A stretch of 59,973 nt of DNA, taken from Deltaproteobacteria bacterium. Its GTDB lineage: Bacteria > Myxococcota_A > UBA9160 > UBA6930. The notes beneath the pieces were generated by a model, which was given only the letters and a program-made list of their open reading frames with translations, was not told the DNA's origin and did not search any database. The stretch covers positions 1 through 59,973 of the forward strand of contig VGRF01000028.1 of NCBI GenBank assembly GCA_016875395.1, given 5' to 3'. Below are positions 9,088 to 18,082 of the stretch, in pieces. Each line of letters starts with the position of its first letter. Within the stretch, counting starts at the first letter, position 1. Position numbers and translations under genes: made by a program.

Positions 9088-9708
9088 GTGTCCCGCCGCA
9101 ACGCCAGTGCGAGAGCGCCGCGCCCCGCCGGTTTCCCACCGCGCGCGTTCCTCTACGTCGAGGGGCCGCGCGATCGCGAGATCATCGAGGGCTGGGTGCA
9201 GCGCGCCCCGCGGCTCGCGGAGCGCGTGCGCGAGGCGACGGTGATCCTCGGCGGCCGTCAGCCAGCGCGCGCGCACGAGCATCTCGCCGAGGTGCGCGCC
9301 GAGCTCGGCGAAGCGCGCGGCCTGTGCGTGCTCGATCGCGACCAGGAGCACGCGCTTCCGGCCGGCGAGGAGAACGGCCTCGAGCTGTTCGTGTGGGGCC
9401 GCCGTCACATCGAGAGCTACCTGCTCGTGCCCGCGGCGCTGCGCCGCGCCATTCGCGGCGTGGACCCGCGCCTCGTGCGCGCGCTCGACAGCGAGCTGCC
9501 CGAACCCGGCGACGAGGCCGCGTGGCGGACCCTCGATGCCAAGCGCCGGCTCGAGACGAACGGCGCGCGCTTTCCGTGGGGGCGCCTCGCGCGCACGCTG
9601 CGTCACGACGAGCTGCATGCCGACGTGCACGCTTTCCTCGGCCGTCTCGCCGCGCTCTTCGAGGCGCCGCTCGCCCCGACGGTTACGAGCCGCAGCGGCC
9701 CGCTCTGA
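9088..9708 (+). CDS. DUF4435-like protein with TOPRIM-type features
   Basis: 206 residues from the GTG at 9088; the same frame is open upstream through the methyltransferase gene but only this part looks like protein. The FLYVEGPRDREII start, the CVLDRDQEH segment and the GRRHIESYLL motif match the DUF4435 family, whose fold is related to the TOPRIM nuclease domains of OLD proteins (acidic Glu early, Asp-x-Asp later). DUF4435 proteins usually neighbour or are fused to an ABC-type ATPase; none is adjacent here, so a nuclease or defence function is not supported by context. A weak hairpin plus T-run follows the stop. Confidence 0.7.
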   Translation: MSRRNASARAPRPAGFPPRAFLYVEGPRDREIIEGWVQRAPRLAERVREATVILGGRQPARAHEHLAEVRAELGEARGLCVLDRDQEHALPAGEENGLELFVWGRRHIESYLLVPAALRRAIRGVDPRLVRALDSELPEPGDEAAWRTLDAKRRLETNGARFPWGRLARTLRHDELHADVHAFLGRLAALFEAPLAPTVTSRSGPL

Positions 9709-9714
9709 CTTTTT
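9687..9714 (+). terminator. Weak candidate rho-independent terminator
   Basis: A short GC hairpin (GCCG-cag-CGGC inside GAGC...GCTC) overlaps the end of the DUF4435 gene and is followed five bases later by TTTTT. The stem is small and the T-run is displaced, so this is only a candidate. The next gene starts 78 bases further on with its own ribosome site. Confidence 0.25.
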
Positions 9715-9791
9715 CGCGGTGTACGGAACACCGCACACATCGCAGCCGAGCTCCGGGTGTAGGCTGGAGTCTTCGCACGAGGAGGCTCGCG

Positions 9792-10337
9792 ATGGAAAAC
9801 GAGCGCGACGCATACGATCCGCTCGTCGAGCACGACGAGGCGTACTTCGATCCCGAGCGCCCGCGCAGCTTCGACGCCACGCTGCTCGAAGCGCCGGCGG
9901 GCGTGCTGCAGGCGCGCCGCGCGCACGTGCTCTCGCGCGAGGACTCGGTCACCGACGCGGTGCGAGCGATGCAGAAGGAGCATCGCGGCGTCGTCGTGAT
10001 CACCGAAGACGGCACCGATGCGACGCCGGTGATCGGCATCTTCACCGAGCGCGACGTGCTGTTCCGCATCATCGACGGCGGGCGCAACCCCGCGACGCTG
10101 CCGCTCGAGCAGGTGATGACGAGCGAGCCCGACTGCCTCGGCGAAGACGGCACCGTGGCCGACGTGCTGCGCATGATGAGCGTCGGCGGCTTCCGCCACG
10201 TGCCGCTCGTCGATGAGCAGCGCCGGCCGGTCGGTGTCGTCTCGGTGCGCGACGTCGTCGACTTGCTCGTGGAGGCTTTCCCGACCGAGATCGTCGGCCG
10301 CGGCGCAGAGCGCCAAAGCGAACGCGACGGCGGCTGA
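9792..10337 (+). CDS. CBS-domain-pair protein
   Basis: 181 residues, ATG at 9792 with AGGAGG seven bases upstream. After about 45 acidic residues come two CBS motifs: the first around VTDAVRAMQKEHRGVVVI to GIFTERDVLFRII, the second around DGTVADVLRMM to GVVSVRDVVDLL. CBS pairs bind adenosine nucleotides and regulate other proteins or act as stand-alone sensors of cell energy state. No catalytic domain is attached, so its partner is unknown. It may be cotranscribed with the alcohol dehydrogenase that begins 32 bases downstream. Confidence 0.9.
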   Translation: MENERDAYDPLVEHDEAYFDPERPRSFDATLLEAPAGVLQARRAHVLSREDSVTDAVRAMQKEHRGVVVITEDGTDATPVIGIFTERDVLFRIIDGGRNPATLPLEQVMTSEPDCLGEDGTVADVLRMMSVGGFRHVPLVDEQRRPVGVVSVRDVVDLLVEAFPTEIVGRGAERQSERDGG

Positions 10338-10369
10338 AGCGCGCAATCCTCTCCGCGAGGGGAGGCGCG

Positions 10370-11380
10370 ATGCGCGCGTGGCAGGTTGTTAGGCCCGGTC
10401 CGATCGAACTCGACGGAGTGCTCGAGCTCGCGGAGCGCCCAGCGCCGCGGCCGGGCGCGGGCGAAGTGCTCGTCGCGGTCGAAGCCTGCGGGGTGTGCCG
10501 CACGGACCTGCACGTTGCCGAGGGCGATCTCGCGCCGAAGCGCACGCACGTCGTGCCTGGCCACGAGGTGGTGGGGCGCGTCGCGGCGCTCGGCGCCGGC
10601 GTAACGGCTTGGCGCGAGGGCGACCGCGTCGGCGTCGCGTGGCTGCAGCGTGCGTGCGGCGCGTGCCGCTTCTGCGCGCGCGGGGCTGAGAATCTGTGTC
10701 TCGCGCCGAGCTTCACCGGCTGGGACGTGGATGGTGGCTACGCGCCCTTCGTCGTCGCGCAGGCCGAGTTCGTGTACGCGCTCCCGGAGCAGCGCGATGC
10801 CGCCGAGCTCGCGCCGCTGCTGTGCGCCGGCATCATCGGCTACCGCGCCTTCGCGCAGTGCGGGGTCGCGCGCGCGGGCGCGCGGCTCGGCATCTACGGC
10901 TTCGGCGGCTCCGCGCACATCGCGATTCAGGTCGCGCGCTACTTCCGCAACGAGGTGTTCGTGGTGAGCCGCGGCCAGCGACACCAGAGCCTCGCGCGCG
11001 AGTTCGGCGCGCACTGGGTCGGCGGGCCCGGCGAACGCCCGCCCGAGCTGCTCGATGCCGCGATTCTGTTCGCCCCGGCCGGCGACATCGTGCCCGACGC
11101 GCTCGCCGCGCTCGATCGCGGCGGCGTTCTCGCGGTCGCGGGCATTCACCTGAGCGCGATCCCGCCGCTCGATTATCAGGCGCATCTGTTTCAGGAGAAG
11201 ACGCTGCGCAGCGTCACCGCGAACACGCGCGCCGACGGCCGGGCGCTTCTCCGACTCGCGGTGGAGATCCCCATTCGTACGCAAGTCATGCGCTACCCGC
11301 TCGGTTCAGCGGTTGAAGCGCTGCGCGACCTGAAGGCCGACCGAGTGCGCGGCGCGGCGGTGCTGATGCCCGAAAGCTGA
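10370..11380 (+). CDS. Zinc-binding alcohol dehydrogenase
   Basis: 336 residues, ATG at 10370 preceded by GGGGAGG. The medium-chain dehydrogenase fold is clear: catalytic zinc ligands in CGVCRTDLH and GHEVVG, the four-cysteine structural zinc lobe (CGACRFCARGAENLC), and a nucleotide-binding turn YGFGGSAH that replaces the usual GxGxxG with a form typical of AdhP-like enzymes. It should oxidise an alcohol or reduce an aldehyde with NAD(P). The substrate cannot be told. It follows the CBS gene closely and may share its transcript. Confidence 0.9.
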   Translation: MRAWQVVRPGPIELDGVLELAERPAPRPGAGEVLVAVEACGVCRTDLHVAEGDLAPKRTHVVPGHEVVGRVAALGAGVTAWREGDRVGVAWLQRACGACRFCARGAENLCLAPSFTGWDVDGGYAPFVVAQAEFVYALPEQRDAAELAPLLCAGIIGYRAFAQCGVARAGARLGIYGFGGSAHIAIQVARYFRNEVFVVSRGQRHQSLAREFGAHWVGGPGERPPELLDAAILFAPAGDIVPDALAALDRGGVLAVAGIHLSAIPPLDYQAHLFQEKTLRSVTANTRADGRALLRLAVEIPIRTQVMRYPLGSAVEALRDLKADRVRGAAVLMPES

Positions 11381-11507
11381 GCGCCTGCGCAGGTCATCGC
11401 CCTTCAGCTGCTCTCTGCGCGAACCGAAAACGCTGCTGGCCTGGTGTCGGCCAGGAGGCGGTGGAGTCTTGCGAGCGCGGTCGCAGAGAGCGGCGAGGGA
11501 GCACGAG

Positions 11508-13626
11508 GTGCGCGAGCGCTCTGGCGCGCCGCGCGCGCTCGTGGTCGATTCGGACCCCGTCGTCCGCGAAGTCGCTGCCAGCGCCCTGCGCGACGCCGAC
11601 TTCGACGTGAGCGAAGCGGCCGACGCGAGCAGCGCGCTCGCTCAGCTCCCACGCGTGCGTCCGATGCTCGTGCTGGTGGACAGCGATCTACCCGGCCGCG
11701 ACGGCGTCTCGCTGTGCGAGGCGATTCGGCATCTCCCGTCCGGCGCTCGCGCAGCGATCGTGATGACGACCTGGCTCGATCGCCCGGGCTGGGTGGAGCG
11801 CGCGTTCGCTGCGGGCGCGAGTGACGTGGTGCGCAAGCCCATCGACGCGCAGCTTCTCGCCTACCGCGCGCGCTTTCTGGTGCGCACGAACGAGGTGCAA
11901 CGCAAGCTGCGCGAGACGCTCGATGAGCTGGAGCAGAACCGCGCTCTGCTCGCGGACGCGCACCGCATCGCGCGGATCGGCAGCTGGCAGTGGGAACCGG
12001 AGACGGGCGAGCTGTTGTGGAGCGAGCACGCTGCACGCGTGGTGAAGCTTGCGCCCGAGGACGCCTCGCTGCGCGGGTTCGCCCGCTACCTCGCGAGCGT
12101 TCACCCCGACGACGCACCCGCGTTGGAGAAAGCGTTCGCGACGACCGTCGCGGAGGGCGTTCCGCTCGACGTCGAACATCGCGTGCAGGCCGAGACCGAG
12201 AGCGAGCGCATCGTGCACCTGCGAGGTGAGCTGCAGTGGGACATCGCCGGCCGCGCGCTCCTGCACGGGACCGTGCAGGACATGACGCAGCGCCGGGAGA
12301 GCGAGGCGCGCATCCATCAGCTCGCAAACTTCGACGCGCTCACGTCCCTGCCCAATCGCGCGCTCCTGGCGGATCGCCTGGAAGCGTCGATCCGCGACGC
12401 CGCCGCGAAGCGCGAGCGCGTGGCGTTGGTTGCGCTCGGTCTGGATCGCTTCCGGCGCATGAACGACGCCTACGGGCGCACGTTCGCGGACGAGCTGCTG
12501 CGACGCAGCGCGCGGCGCATCGCGTCGTGCGCGCGCAGCGCGGAGGAGCTCGCCGATGCCGGCGAGCCGGTGGTCGCGCGCCTCGCTGGCGACGAGTTCG
12601 TCGTCGTGGTGGGAGGCATCACCAGCGCGAGCCAGGTCGAGGGCTTTGCTGCGCGCCTGCTGCGCGCGACGAGCCGCCCGATCGCTTTCGGCGACGAGCG
12701 CGTCGAGCTCACCACCACCGCTGGCGTCGCGCTCTACCCGGACGACGGCGGCGACGGCGGCACGCTGCTGCAGAACGCGGTCACTGCGATGCAGCAAGCC
12801 AAGCGCACGCAGCGCGGCGAGTACCGCTTCTACAGCGCGCAGCTCTCGAACGAGGCGGCGCGCGGCCTCGAGCTCGAGCGGCTGTTGCGGCGCGCGCTCG
12901 CGAGCGGTGAGGGGCTCGAGCTGGCGTACCAGCCGCAGCTCGCGATCGACGGCGAGCGCTGGAACGGCGTCGAGGCGCTGCTGCGGCTGCGCGGCGCCGA
13001 CGGCGCGCAGATCTCGCCGCTCGAGTTCATTCCGATCGCCGAAGACACCGGCCTGATTCTGCCGCTCGGAGAGTGGGTGCTGAACGCGGCGTGCCGCGCC
13101 GCGCTCCACTGGAGCACGCAGGCGCAGCCGCTGCGCATCGCGGTCAACGTGTCGAGCCACCAGCTTCGCCACGGCGACTTCGTTTCGAGCGTGCGCGCGG
13201 CGCTCGCGAGCAGTGGGCTTGCTCCTCAGCGACTCGAGCTCGAGATCACCGAGAGCGCATTCGTCGAGGACCTCGGCGGCGCCGCGCAGACGCTCGGCGC
13301 GCTGCGCCGCATGGGCGTGCGCATCGCGCTCGACGATTTCGGCACGGGCTTCTCCACGCTCGCGAACCTGATGCGCCTGCCGATCGACGTGCTCAAGATC
13401 GACCGCGCCTTCGTGCGCGGCATCGAGACCGAGGAGCACGCGCGCGCTGATCGCCGCCGTGATCGGCATCGCGCACCGGCTCGGTCTCAGCGTGGTGGCC
13501 GAAGGTGTCGAGACGAGCGCGCAGGCCGAGTTCCTGCGCGCCGAACGCTGCCACTTGTTACAGGGCTACCTGGTCGGGAAGCCGATGCCGAGGGACGCGA
13601 TCGAGGAGCGGCTCGCTTCAGCCTGA
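11508..13626 (+). pseudogene. Response regulator-PAS-GGDEF-EAL protein, frameshifted near the end of EAL
   Basis: A cyclic-di-GMP turnover protein of about 700 residues: receiver domain (ALVVDSDP; phospho-Asp in VDSDLPGRDG), a PAS fold (IGSWQWEPETG), a GGDEF domain whose signature reads AGDEF with no RxxD inhibitory site, and an EAL domain (EALLR, NVSSHQL, ITESAFVED, ALDDFGTGFS). At about 13438-13450, in a CGCGCGCG run, the frame changes: the rest of EAL (VVAEGVET, QGYLVGKPMP) is readable only in the next frame, ending at 13626. Removing one base would restore it. Without the correction the frame runs on to 13787 as nonsense. The start is GTG 11508 (GAGGGAG upstream); TTG 11469 is an alternative. 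A real mutation cannot be told from a sequence error here. Confidence 0.85.
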
Positions 13627-14589
13627 GCGCGCCGCCTCCGCCATCGCCTCGAGCTCGCGCGCGATGTTCGGGCCCGCGGGCTGGTAGGCGAGCTCGGTCA
13701 CGCCCTGCGCTTCGAGCGCGGCGAGCTTCGCGCGCCAGCCCGCGCGATCGAGCGCGAGGCCCGTCTTCGCGAGCAGCTCGCCCGTAACAAATGCTCTGTC
13801 GCGCGGGTTGATCGCGATCAGGTGTTGGTCGTGGATCGCGAGATGGCGCGTGCGCTCGGGCTCGCGCTCGTAGACCGCGGCCCACTCGGCGCCGTTCGGA
13901 AGCATGCCGAGTTGGCCGTGCTCGATCGCCCAGTGGAGCTGCACCGAGGCCGCGTGGCCCGCGGCGGCGAGCGCGCGCGCGGAGCCCGCGCTCTCGCCAG
14001 GATCGAGCACGGTGCCCATCGCGAGCAGCACGCTCCACGCGAAGCCGCCGATCGGCGCCGATGCGAACACGCCCTCGCCGAGCTCGCGCGCCGCGGCGAC
14101 GCCCTTCGGGCCCGCGGCGGCGATCACGAACGGCACGTCGAGAGGGCGCGCGGTGGCGTACCCGTCGGGATGCATCATCTGGATCGCGCGGCCCTCCCAC
14201 AGGACCGTGTCGCCCCGTAACAACCCGCGCACGGCGCGCACGTAGTCGCCCACGAACTTCCACGCGAGGGGGCGCTGGCCCAGCGTGAGGCGGCCCGTGA
14301 AGCCCGATCCGATCGCGACGGCGACGCGCTCCGCGCCGGCGATGTGCGCGAGCGTCGCGATCGCCGCCGCGTTGGTCATCGGGTGGCGCAGGCTCGGCAC
14401 GAGCACCGCGGGTCCGAGGCCGATCCGCTGCGTGCGCTCGGCCGCGCGGCAAAGCTGCACCCACACGTCGGGATACAGCGCGGGCGAGTCGTAGAACCAC
14501 GCGCGCCGGTAGCCGAGCTGCTCCGCGATGCGCGCGTGCTCGTGGCTGTCGTTCGAGGTGGCGAAGGCGCAAGAGAGCGTGAGGGACAT
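13618..14589 (-). CDS. LLM-class (F420- or flavin-dependent) oxidoreductase
   Basis: 323 residues from the ATG at 14589 with GGAG six bases upstream. It has the luciferase-like TIM-barrel pattern of F420-dependent oxidoreductases: early EHARIAEQLGYRRAWFYDSP, the GLGPAVLVP strand, and VAIGSGFTGR near residue 100. These enzymes use coenzyme F420 (or FMN) to reduce or oxidise small organic substrates. No F420 biosynthesis gene is in view, so cofactor choice is inferred from the family. It overlaps the corrected end of the GGDEF-EAL gene by nine bases and is divergent from the NFU-type gene. Confidence 0.85.
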   Translation of the reverse strand: MSLTLSCAFATSNDSHEHARIAEQLGYRRAWFYDSPALYPDVWVQLCRAAERTQRIGLGPAVLVPSLRHPMTNAAAIATLAHIAGAERVAVAIGSGFTGRLTLGQRPLAWKFVGDYVRAVRGLLRGDTVLWEGRAIQMMHPDGYATARPLDVPFVIAAAGPKGVAAARELGEGVFASAPIGGFAWSVLLAMGTVLDPGESAGSARALAAAGHAASVQLHWAIEHGQLGMLPNGAEWAAVYEREPERTRHLAIHDQHLIAINPRDRAFVTGELLAKTGLALDRAGWRAKLAALEAQGVTELAYQPAGPNIARELEAMAEAARSG

Positions 14590-14703
14590 GGCAGCTCCGA
14601 GGTGAGGAGCGGACACGGTATCGCGGGCTGCGCGGGCTCCGAGCATTGAGCGCGGCCTCCGCCTTGCGCGGGTCTCGCATCGATTCGCGGTTACTCTGAG
14701 CCC

Positions 14704-15267
14704 ATGTCCTCCCTCCTCGACTTCCGCTTTCACGCCGAGCGCACGCCGAACCCGCAGTCGCTGAAGTGGGTGGTCTCGAAAGACCTCACGCCGCCGGGCG
14801 TCACCGCGAACTTTCAGGCGCCCGTCGGCGCCGATGTGTCGCCACTCGCGGCGCGACTGTTCGCGATCGCAGATGTCACCGGCGTGTTCGTCGCGCCCGG
14901 CTTCGTCACGGTCACGAAGCGCGAGGGGCGCGAGTGGACGGAGCTCGCGCAGCCGATCGTCGACGCGCTGAAGGCGTTCGCGGCGAGCGACGAGAGCGCG
15001 CTCGGCCCGGCGTTCTCTCCGGCGGATCGCAGCGAGGAGAGCGGCGTCGTCGCGCGCATCAAGGAGATCCTCGAGAACGAGGTGCGGCCCGCGGTTGCTC
15101 GCGACGGCGGAGACGTCGTGTTCGCGGGCTTCCACGACGGCGTCGTGGAAGTCGTGTTGCAGGGCTCGTGCGTGGGCTGTCCCAGCTCGACAGCCACTTT
15201 GCGCTTCGGTATCGAGGGCCGCCTTCGCGAAGAAATTCCCGAAGTGATCAAGGTCATTCAGGTCTAG
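14704..15267 (+). CDS. NFU-type iron-sulfur cluster scaffold
   Basis: 187 residues with the two-domain NFU1 layout: an N-terminal Nfu_N domain (RTPNPQSLKWVVS to about residue 90) and a C-terminal NifU-like domain with the cluster-binding pair in GSCVGCPSS. Such proteins assemble or carry a [4Fe-4S] cluster and hand it to target enzymes in the cytoplasm. Full length for the family. ATG at 14704; no strong ribosome site. Alone in its direction between the LLM gene (divergent) and the transpeptidase (downstream, same strand). Confidence 0.92.
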   Translation: MSSLLDFRFHAERTPNPQSLKWVVSKDLTPPGVTANFQAPVGADVSPLAARLFAIADVTGVFVAPGFVTVTKREGREWTELAQPIVDALKAFAASDESALGPAFSPADRSEESGVVARIKEILENEVRPAVARDGGDVVFAGFHDGVVEVVLQGSCVGCPSSTATLRFGIEGRLREEIPEVIKVIQV

Positions 15268-15370
15268 GACGAAAGCGCCGTCACGGTCGTTCGTTCGCTG
15301 CGCGCATCCCCCATCCGCGCAGCGCGGAAGCACGAGCTCGGAAGACTCGCCGCAGCGGTGGAGAGACGGA

Positions 15371-16786
15371 GTGGCGAACGGAATGGGGGAGCGACACGCC
15401 TCGCGCAGGCGCATGCGACTGCGCGGGCAGCTCACGATCGCAGCTCTCTGCGCGGCACTGCCGCTCGCGCTCGTCGCGCTGCTCACGCCGAGTGGGCCGC
15501 CGGCGCCCGCGGCCCCGCGCCTGCCCGCGATCGAAGTGCCGCCGCCGCGCGCACTCGCGCCGCCCGCAGCGGCTGCGCCAGCGGGGTCGCCTGCGCCCAG
15601 TCCGGTGGCGGTAGCTGAAGAGAAGCCGCGCCCGCGGCGCGCCGTGCTTTCACCGGACGCGCTCGCGGCGCCCACGAGCCGCAAGGCCCTCCGCGCGCTG
15701 GAAGAGAACGTGGGCGCGTACGAGCGCAACATCGCGCTCGACTCCGGGGACATTCGGCTGCGTTACACGCTGAATCCGGAGCTGACGCGGGCGATCTGGC
15801 GCATCGTCGACCAGGGCCGCGTCGAGCGTGCGCACATCGTGGTGATGGACCTCGAGACGGGCGCACTCGCGGCGTACGTGTCCACCGACCCGAGCACGTT
15901 CCCGCCCGACCGCGCGTACCCCGCTGCGTCGCTCGTGAAGGTTGTTACGGCGGCGGCGGCGCTCGATGCCGCGCCGTCGCTCGCCGGCGCCACTTGCCGC
16001 TACGCGGGCAGCCCATACGTGCTCACGCCCGCGCGTCTGAATCCGCCCAAGCGCGGCAACGAGATCACGATGGGGAAGGCGCTCGCCACGTCCAACAATC
16101 AGTGCTTCGCGCAGTGGGCGGTGCATCGCGTCGGCGCGCGCGGGATGCTCGACGCGATCGATCGCTTCGGCCTGCTCTCTCCGCCGGCGCCCGATCATCC
16201 GCCGGGCGACGTCGAGGACCCGGGCCATAACAGCTTCGCGCTCGGCAAGCTCGGCTCAGGGCTCGACGGCCTGATGATCACTCCCCTCCACGCCGCGCAG
16301 CTCGCGGGCACGCTCTCGCACGGCCGCCTCGTCGAGCCGCGCTGGATCGACTCGGCGCTCGGCGCGCACGGTGAGCCGCTCGCAGTCACGGGTGCGTCGG
16401 CGGACCGCGCCGTCCTCTCGGAGCGCCTCGCCGGGCAGCTGCGCGAGCTGCTCACGGAGACCACCGAGCGCGGTACCGCGCGGCGCGCCTTCCACCCGCG
16501 CGGGAGAGCGCTGCTGCCGGGGATCGAGGTCGCAGGGAAGACGGGCAGCCTCACGGGCAAGAATCCGCCCGGCCGCTACGAGTGGTTTGCGGGTGTGGCG
16601 CCGGCGAACGCGCCGCGAATCGCAGTCGCGACCGTATCGGTGCAGGGGCCGCGCTGGTGGACGAGCGGCAGTCAGCTCGCTGCCGAGGTGTTTCGCGCGA
16701 CGTTCTGCCCGAACGGGAAGTGCTCGGCGGATGCGGCCAATCGGCTCGCCCCGCAGCAGCTTCAGCGGACCGTCGCGCGGGAGTAG
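15371..16786 (+). CDS. Penicillin-binding transpeptidase domain protein
   Basis: 471 residues. An Arg-rich N-terminus and one membrane helix (about 19-39) lead into a long Pro/Ala linker, then a transpeptidase domain with all three active-site motifs: SLVK (Ser187, Lys190), SNN (241-243) and KTG (390-392). It should sit in the inner membrane with its catalytic domain in the periplasm, acting on peptidoglycan stem peptides. There is no glycosyltransferase domain, and the domain is short compared with class B PBPs, so a D,D-carboxypeptidase or specialised transpeptidase is possible. Start GTG 15371; ATG 15383 is an alternative. Confidence 0.88.
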   Translation: MANGMGERHASRRRMRLRGQLTIAALCAALPLALVALLTPSGPPAPAAPRLPAIEVPPPRALAPPAAAAPAGSPAPSPVAVAEEKPRPRRAVLSPDALAAPTSRKALRALEENVGAYERNIALDSGDIRLRYTLNPELTRAIWRIVDQGRVERAHIVVMDLETGALAAYVSTDPSTFPPDRAYPAASLVKVVTAAAALDAAPSLAGATCRYAGSPYVLTPARLNPPKRGNEITMGKALATSNNQCFAQWAVHRVGARGMLDAIDRFGLLSPPAPDHPPGDVEDPGHNSFALGKLGSGLDGLMITPLHAAQLAGTLSHGRLVEPRWIDSALGAHGEPLAVTGASADRAVLSERLAGQLRELLTETTERGTARRAFHPRGRALLPGIEVAGKTGSLTGKNPPGRYEWFAGVAPANAPRIAVATVSVQGPRWWTSGSQLAAEVFRATFCPNGKCSADAANRLAPQQLQRTVARE

Positions 16787-16821
16787 GTTCGCCGCGCGGT
16801 CCTCGCAGCGCGGGGCGCGCG

Positions 16822-18042
16822 TTACTCGTGCCGGAAGTTCGAGAGCACCTTCGAGACGACGCTGCCGAGCCCGGCGGTTTCGCCGCCCTGCAGCGACTCG
16901 ATACTCGGGAGACGCGCCACGAGGCGTTCGAGGCGAGATGAATCGCTGCGATCGATGCCCTCGAAGGAGAGGCCGAGGCCGTCGCCGGCGTCGTGCGTGA
17001 CACGCGCCTTGACCGCGAAGGGCTCCTCGCGCGGCGACGCGTAGATGGCGAGCTCGAGGAGGTCGCCGACCTGGAGGCTCTCGTTGTACTCGACGCGCAT
17101 GCCGCCGACCGAGAGGTCGCGGCCCAACAACACGGACTCCGCTTCTGCGTCGAGCCGCGCCACTTGCTTGGAGAACGCCCCCCGCGCGTGCTGGCGACGC
17201 TCCTGCTTTGTCGCGGAGTCCTTCACCGGGGCGGGCGGCTTCGCTGGAAGTTTCGGCAACGACTTCGCCTTCGGCATGACGGCGGGTTTGCTCGCGGGCT
17301 TCGCGGCGGCGGGCGCTGCGGCCGGCGCGGCGGCGCGGGCAGGCGCCTTCGCCCCGAACACGCGTGGGTCGTCCATGCCTGCGGCCTCGCTCACGCGCTT
17401 CATCAACTCGCGCACTTCGGCGAGCTTTTCCTTCGAGAGGTCTTCGTAGGCGAGGCCCATCTCGTAGCGGCCCTGGGCGTCGGGCCGCGCCGAGACGCGC
17501 ACGACCTTGCATGGCAGTGCGAGGCCGTTGGGCGCGAGCTCCTTCGGCACCGGCAGCGTGAAGCGCGAGCCGGCCGTCAGCGGATCGCCGAGCAGGCGGC
17601 AGCCGCGCTGCGAGATGTCCGCGAGCAGAGCGGTCTTGCGGCGGAACAGCGAGCGGAACGAGATCTCGAGCCCGATCGCCACGCGCTCTTCGCGGCGCTT
17701 TTCCTCACCGGCGTAGAGCGCGCGGAGGAGCACGAGCCGCAGTGCGACGTCGTGGATCGGGCGGCGCAATAACAAGTCGAAGCCGACGCGCCGGAGCATC
17801 GCGCGCAGCGTGTTCGAGTCTTCGGTCACGACTGCGATGCGATAAGGGCTCGAGCGCGGCCAGTCCTTCGTGAGCATCGCGCGGCGCGCGGTCGTGACGA
17901 TCACGCGCCCCGGCGGCGCGACTTGCTGCGGGATCGCGGCGCCACGCAGATGCGCGAACTCGACGCCCATCTGGTCGAGCAAGGCGACGATGTCGTTCAG
18001 CTCACCGTCGTCGACCACGAGCATTGCCGGTGCCTGGGGCAT
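16822..18042 (-). CDS. Double PilZ-domain cyclic-di-GMP receptor
   Basis: 406 residues from the ATG at 18042 (AGGG upstream). About 120 N-terminal residues resemble a degenerate receiver (MLVVDDGELND). Two PilZ domains follow, separated by an Ala/Pro/Lys-rich linker (about 240-290). Each carries the cyclic-di-GMP binding pattern: RREER with DISQRG in the first, and RRQHAR with DLSVGG in the second. Such proteins couple cyclic-di-GMP to motility, polysaccharide export or gene control. It lies between the two GGDEF genes of this window, both of which are interrupted. Confidence 0.9.
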   Translation of the reverse strand: MPQAPAMLVVDDGELNDIVALLDQMGVEFAHLRGAAIPQQVAPPGRVIVTTARRAMLTKDWPRSSPYRIAVVTEDSNTLRAMLRRVGFDLLLRRPIHDVALRLVLLRALYAGEEKRREERVAIGLEISFRSLFRRKTALLADISQRGCRLLGDPLTAGSRFTLPVPKELAPNGLALPCKVVRVSARPDAQGRYEMGLAYEDLSKEKLAEVRELMKRVSEAAGMDDPRVFGAKAPARAAAPAAAPAAAKPASKPAVMPKAKSLPKLPAKPPAPVKDSATKQERRQHARGAFSKQVARLDAEAESVLLGRDLSVGGMRVEYNESLQVGDLLELAIYASPREEPFAVKARVTHDAGDGLGLSFEGIDRSDSSRLERLVARLPSIESLQGGETAGLGSVVSKVLSNFRHE

Positions 18043-18082
18043 GCATCCCTCTTCGCCTCGGCACGTTTCGGATGCGCGATTG

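Noticed and set aside
11430-11507. Cyclic-di-GMP riboswitch before the GGDEF-EAL gene
   Set aside because: A CTGGCC/GGCCAG hairpin is present but the GEMM consensus core is not.
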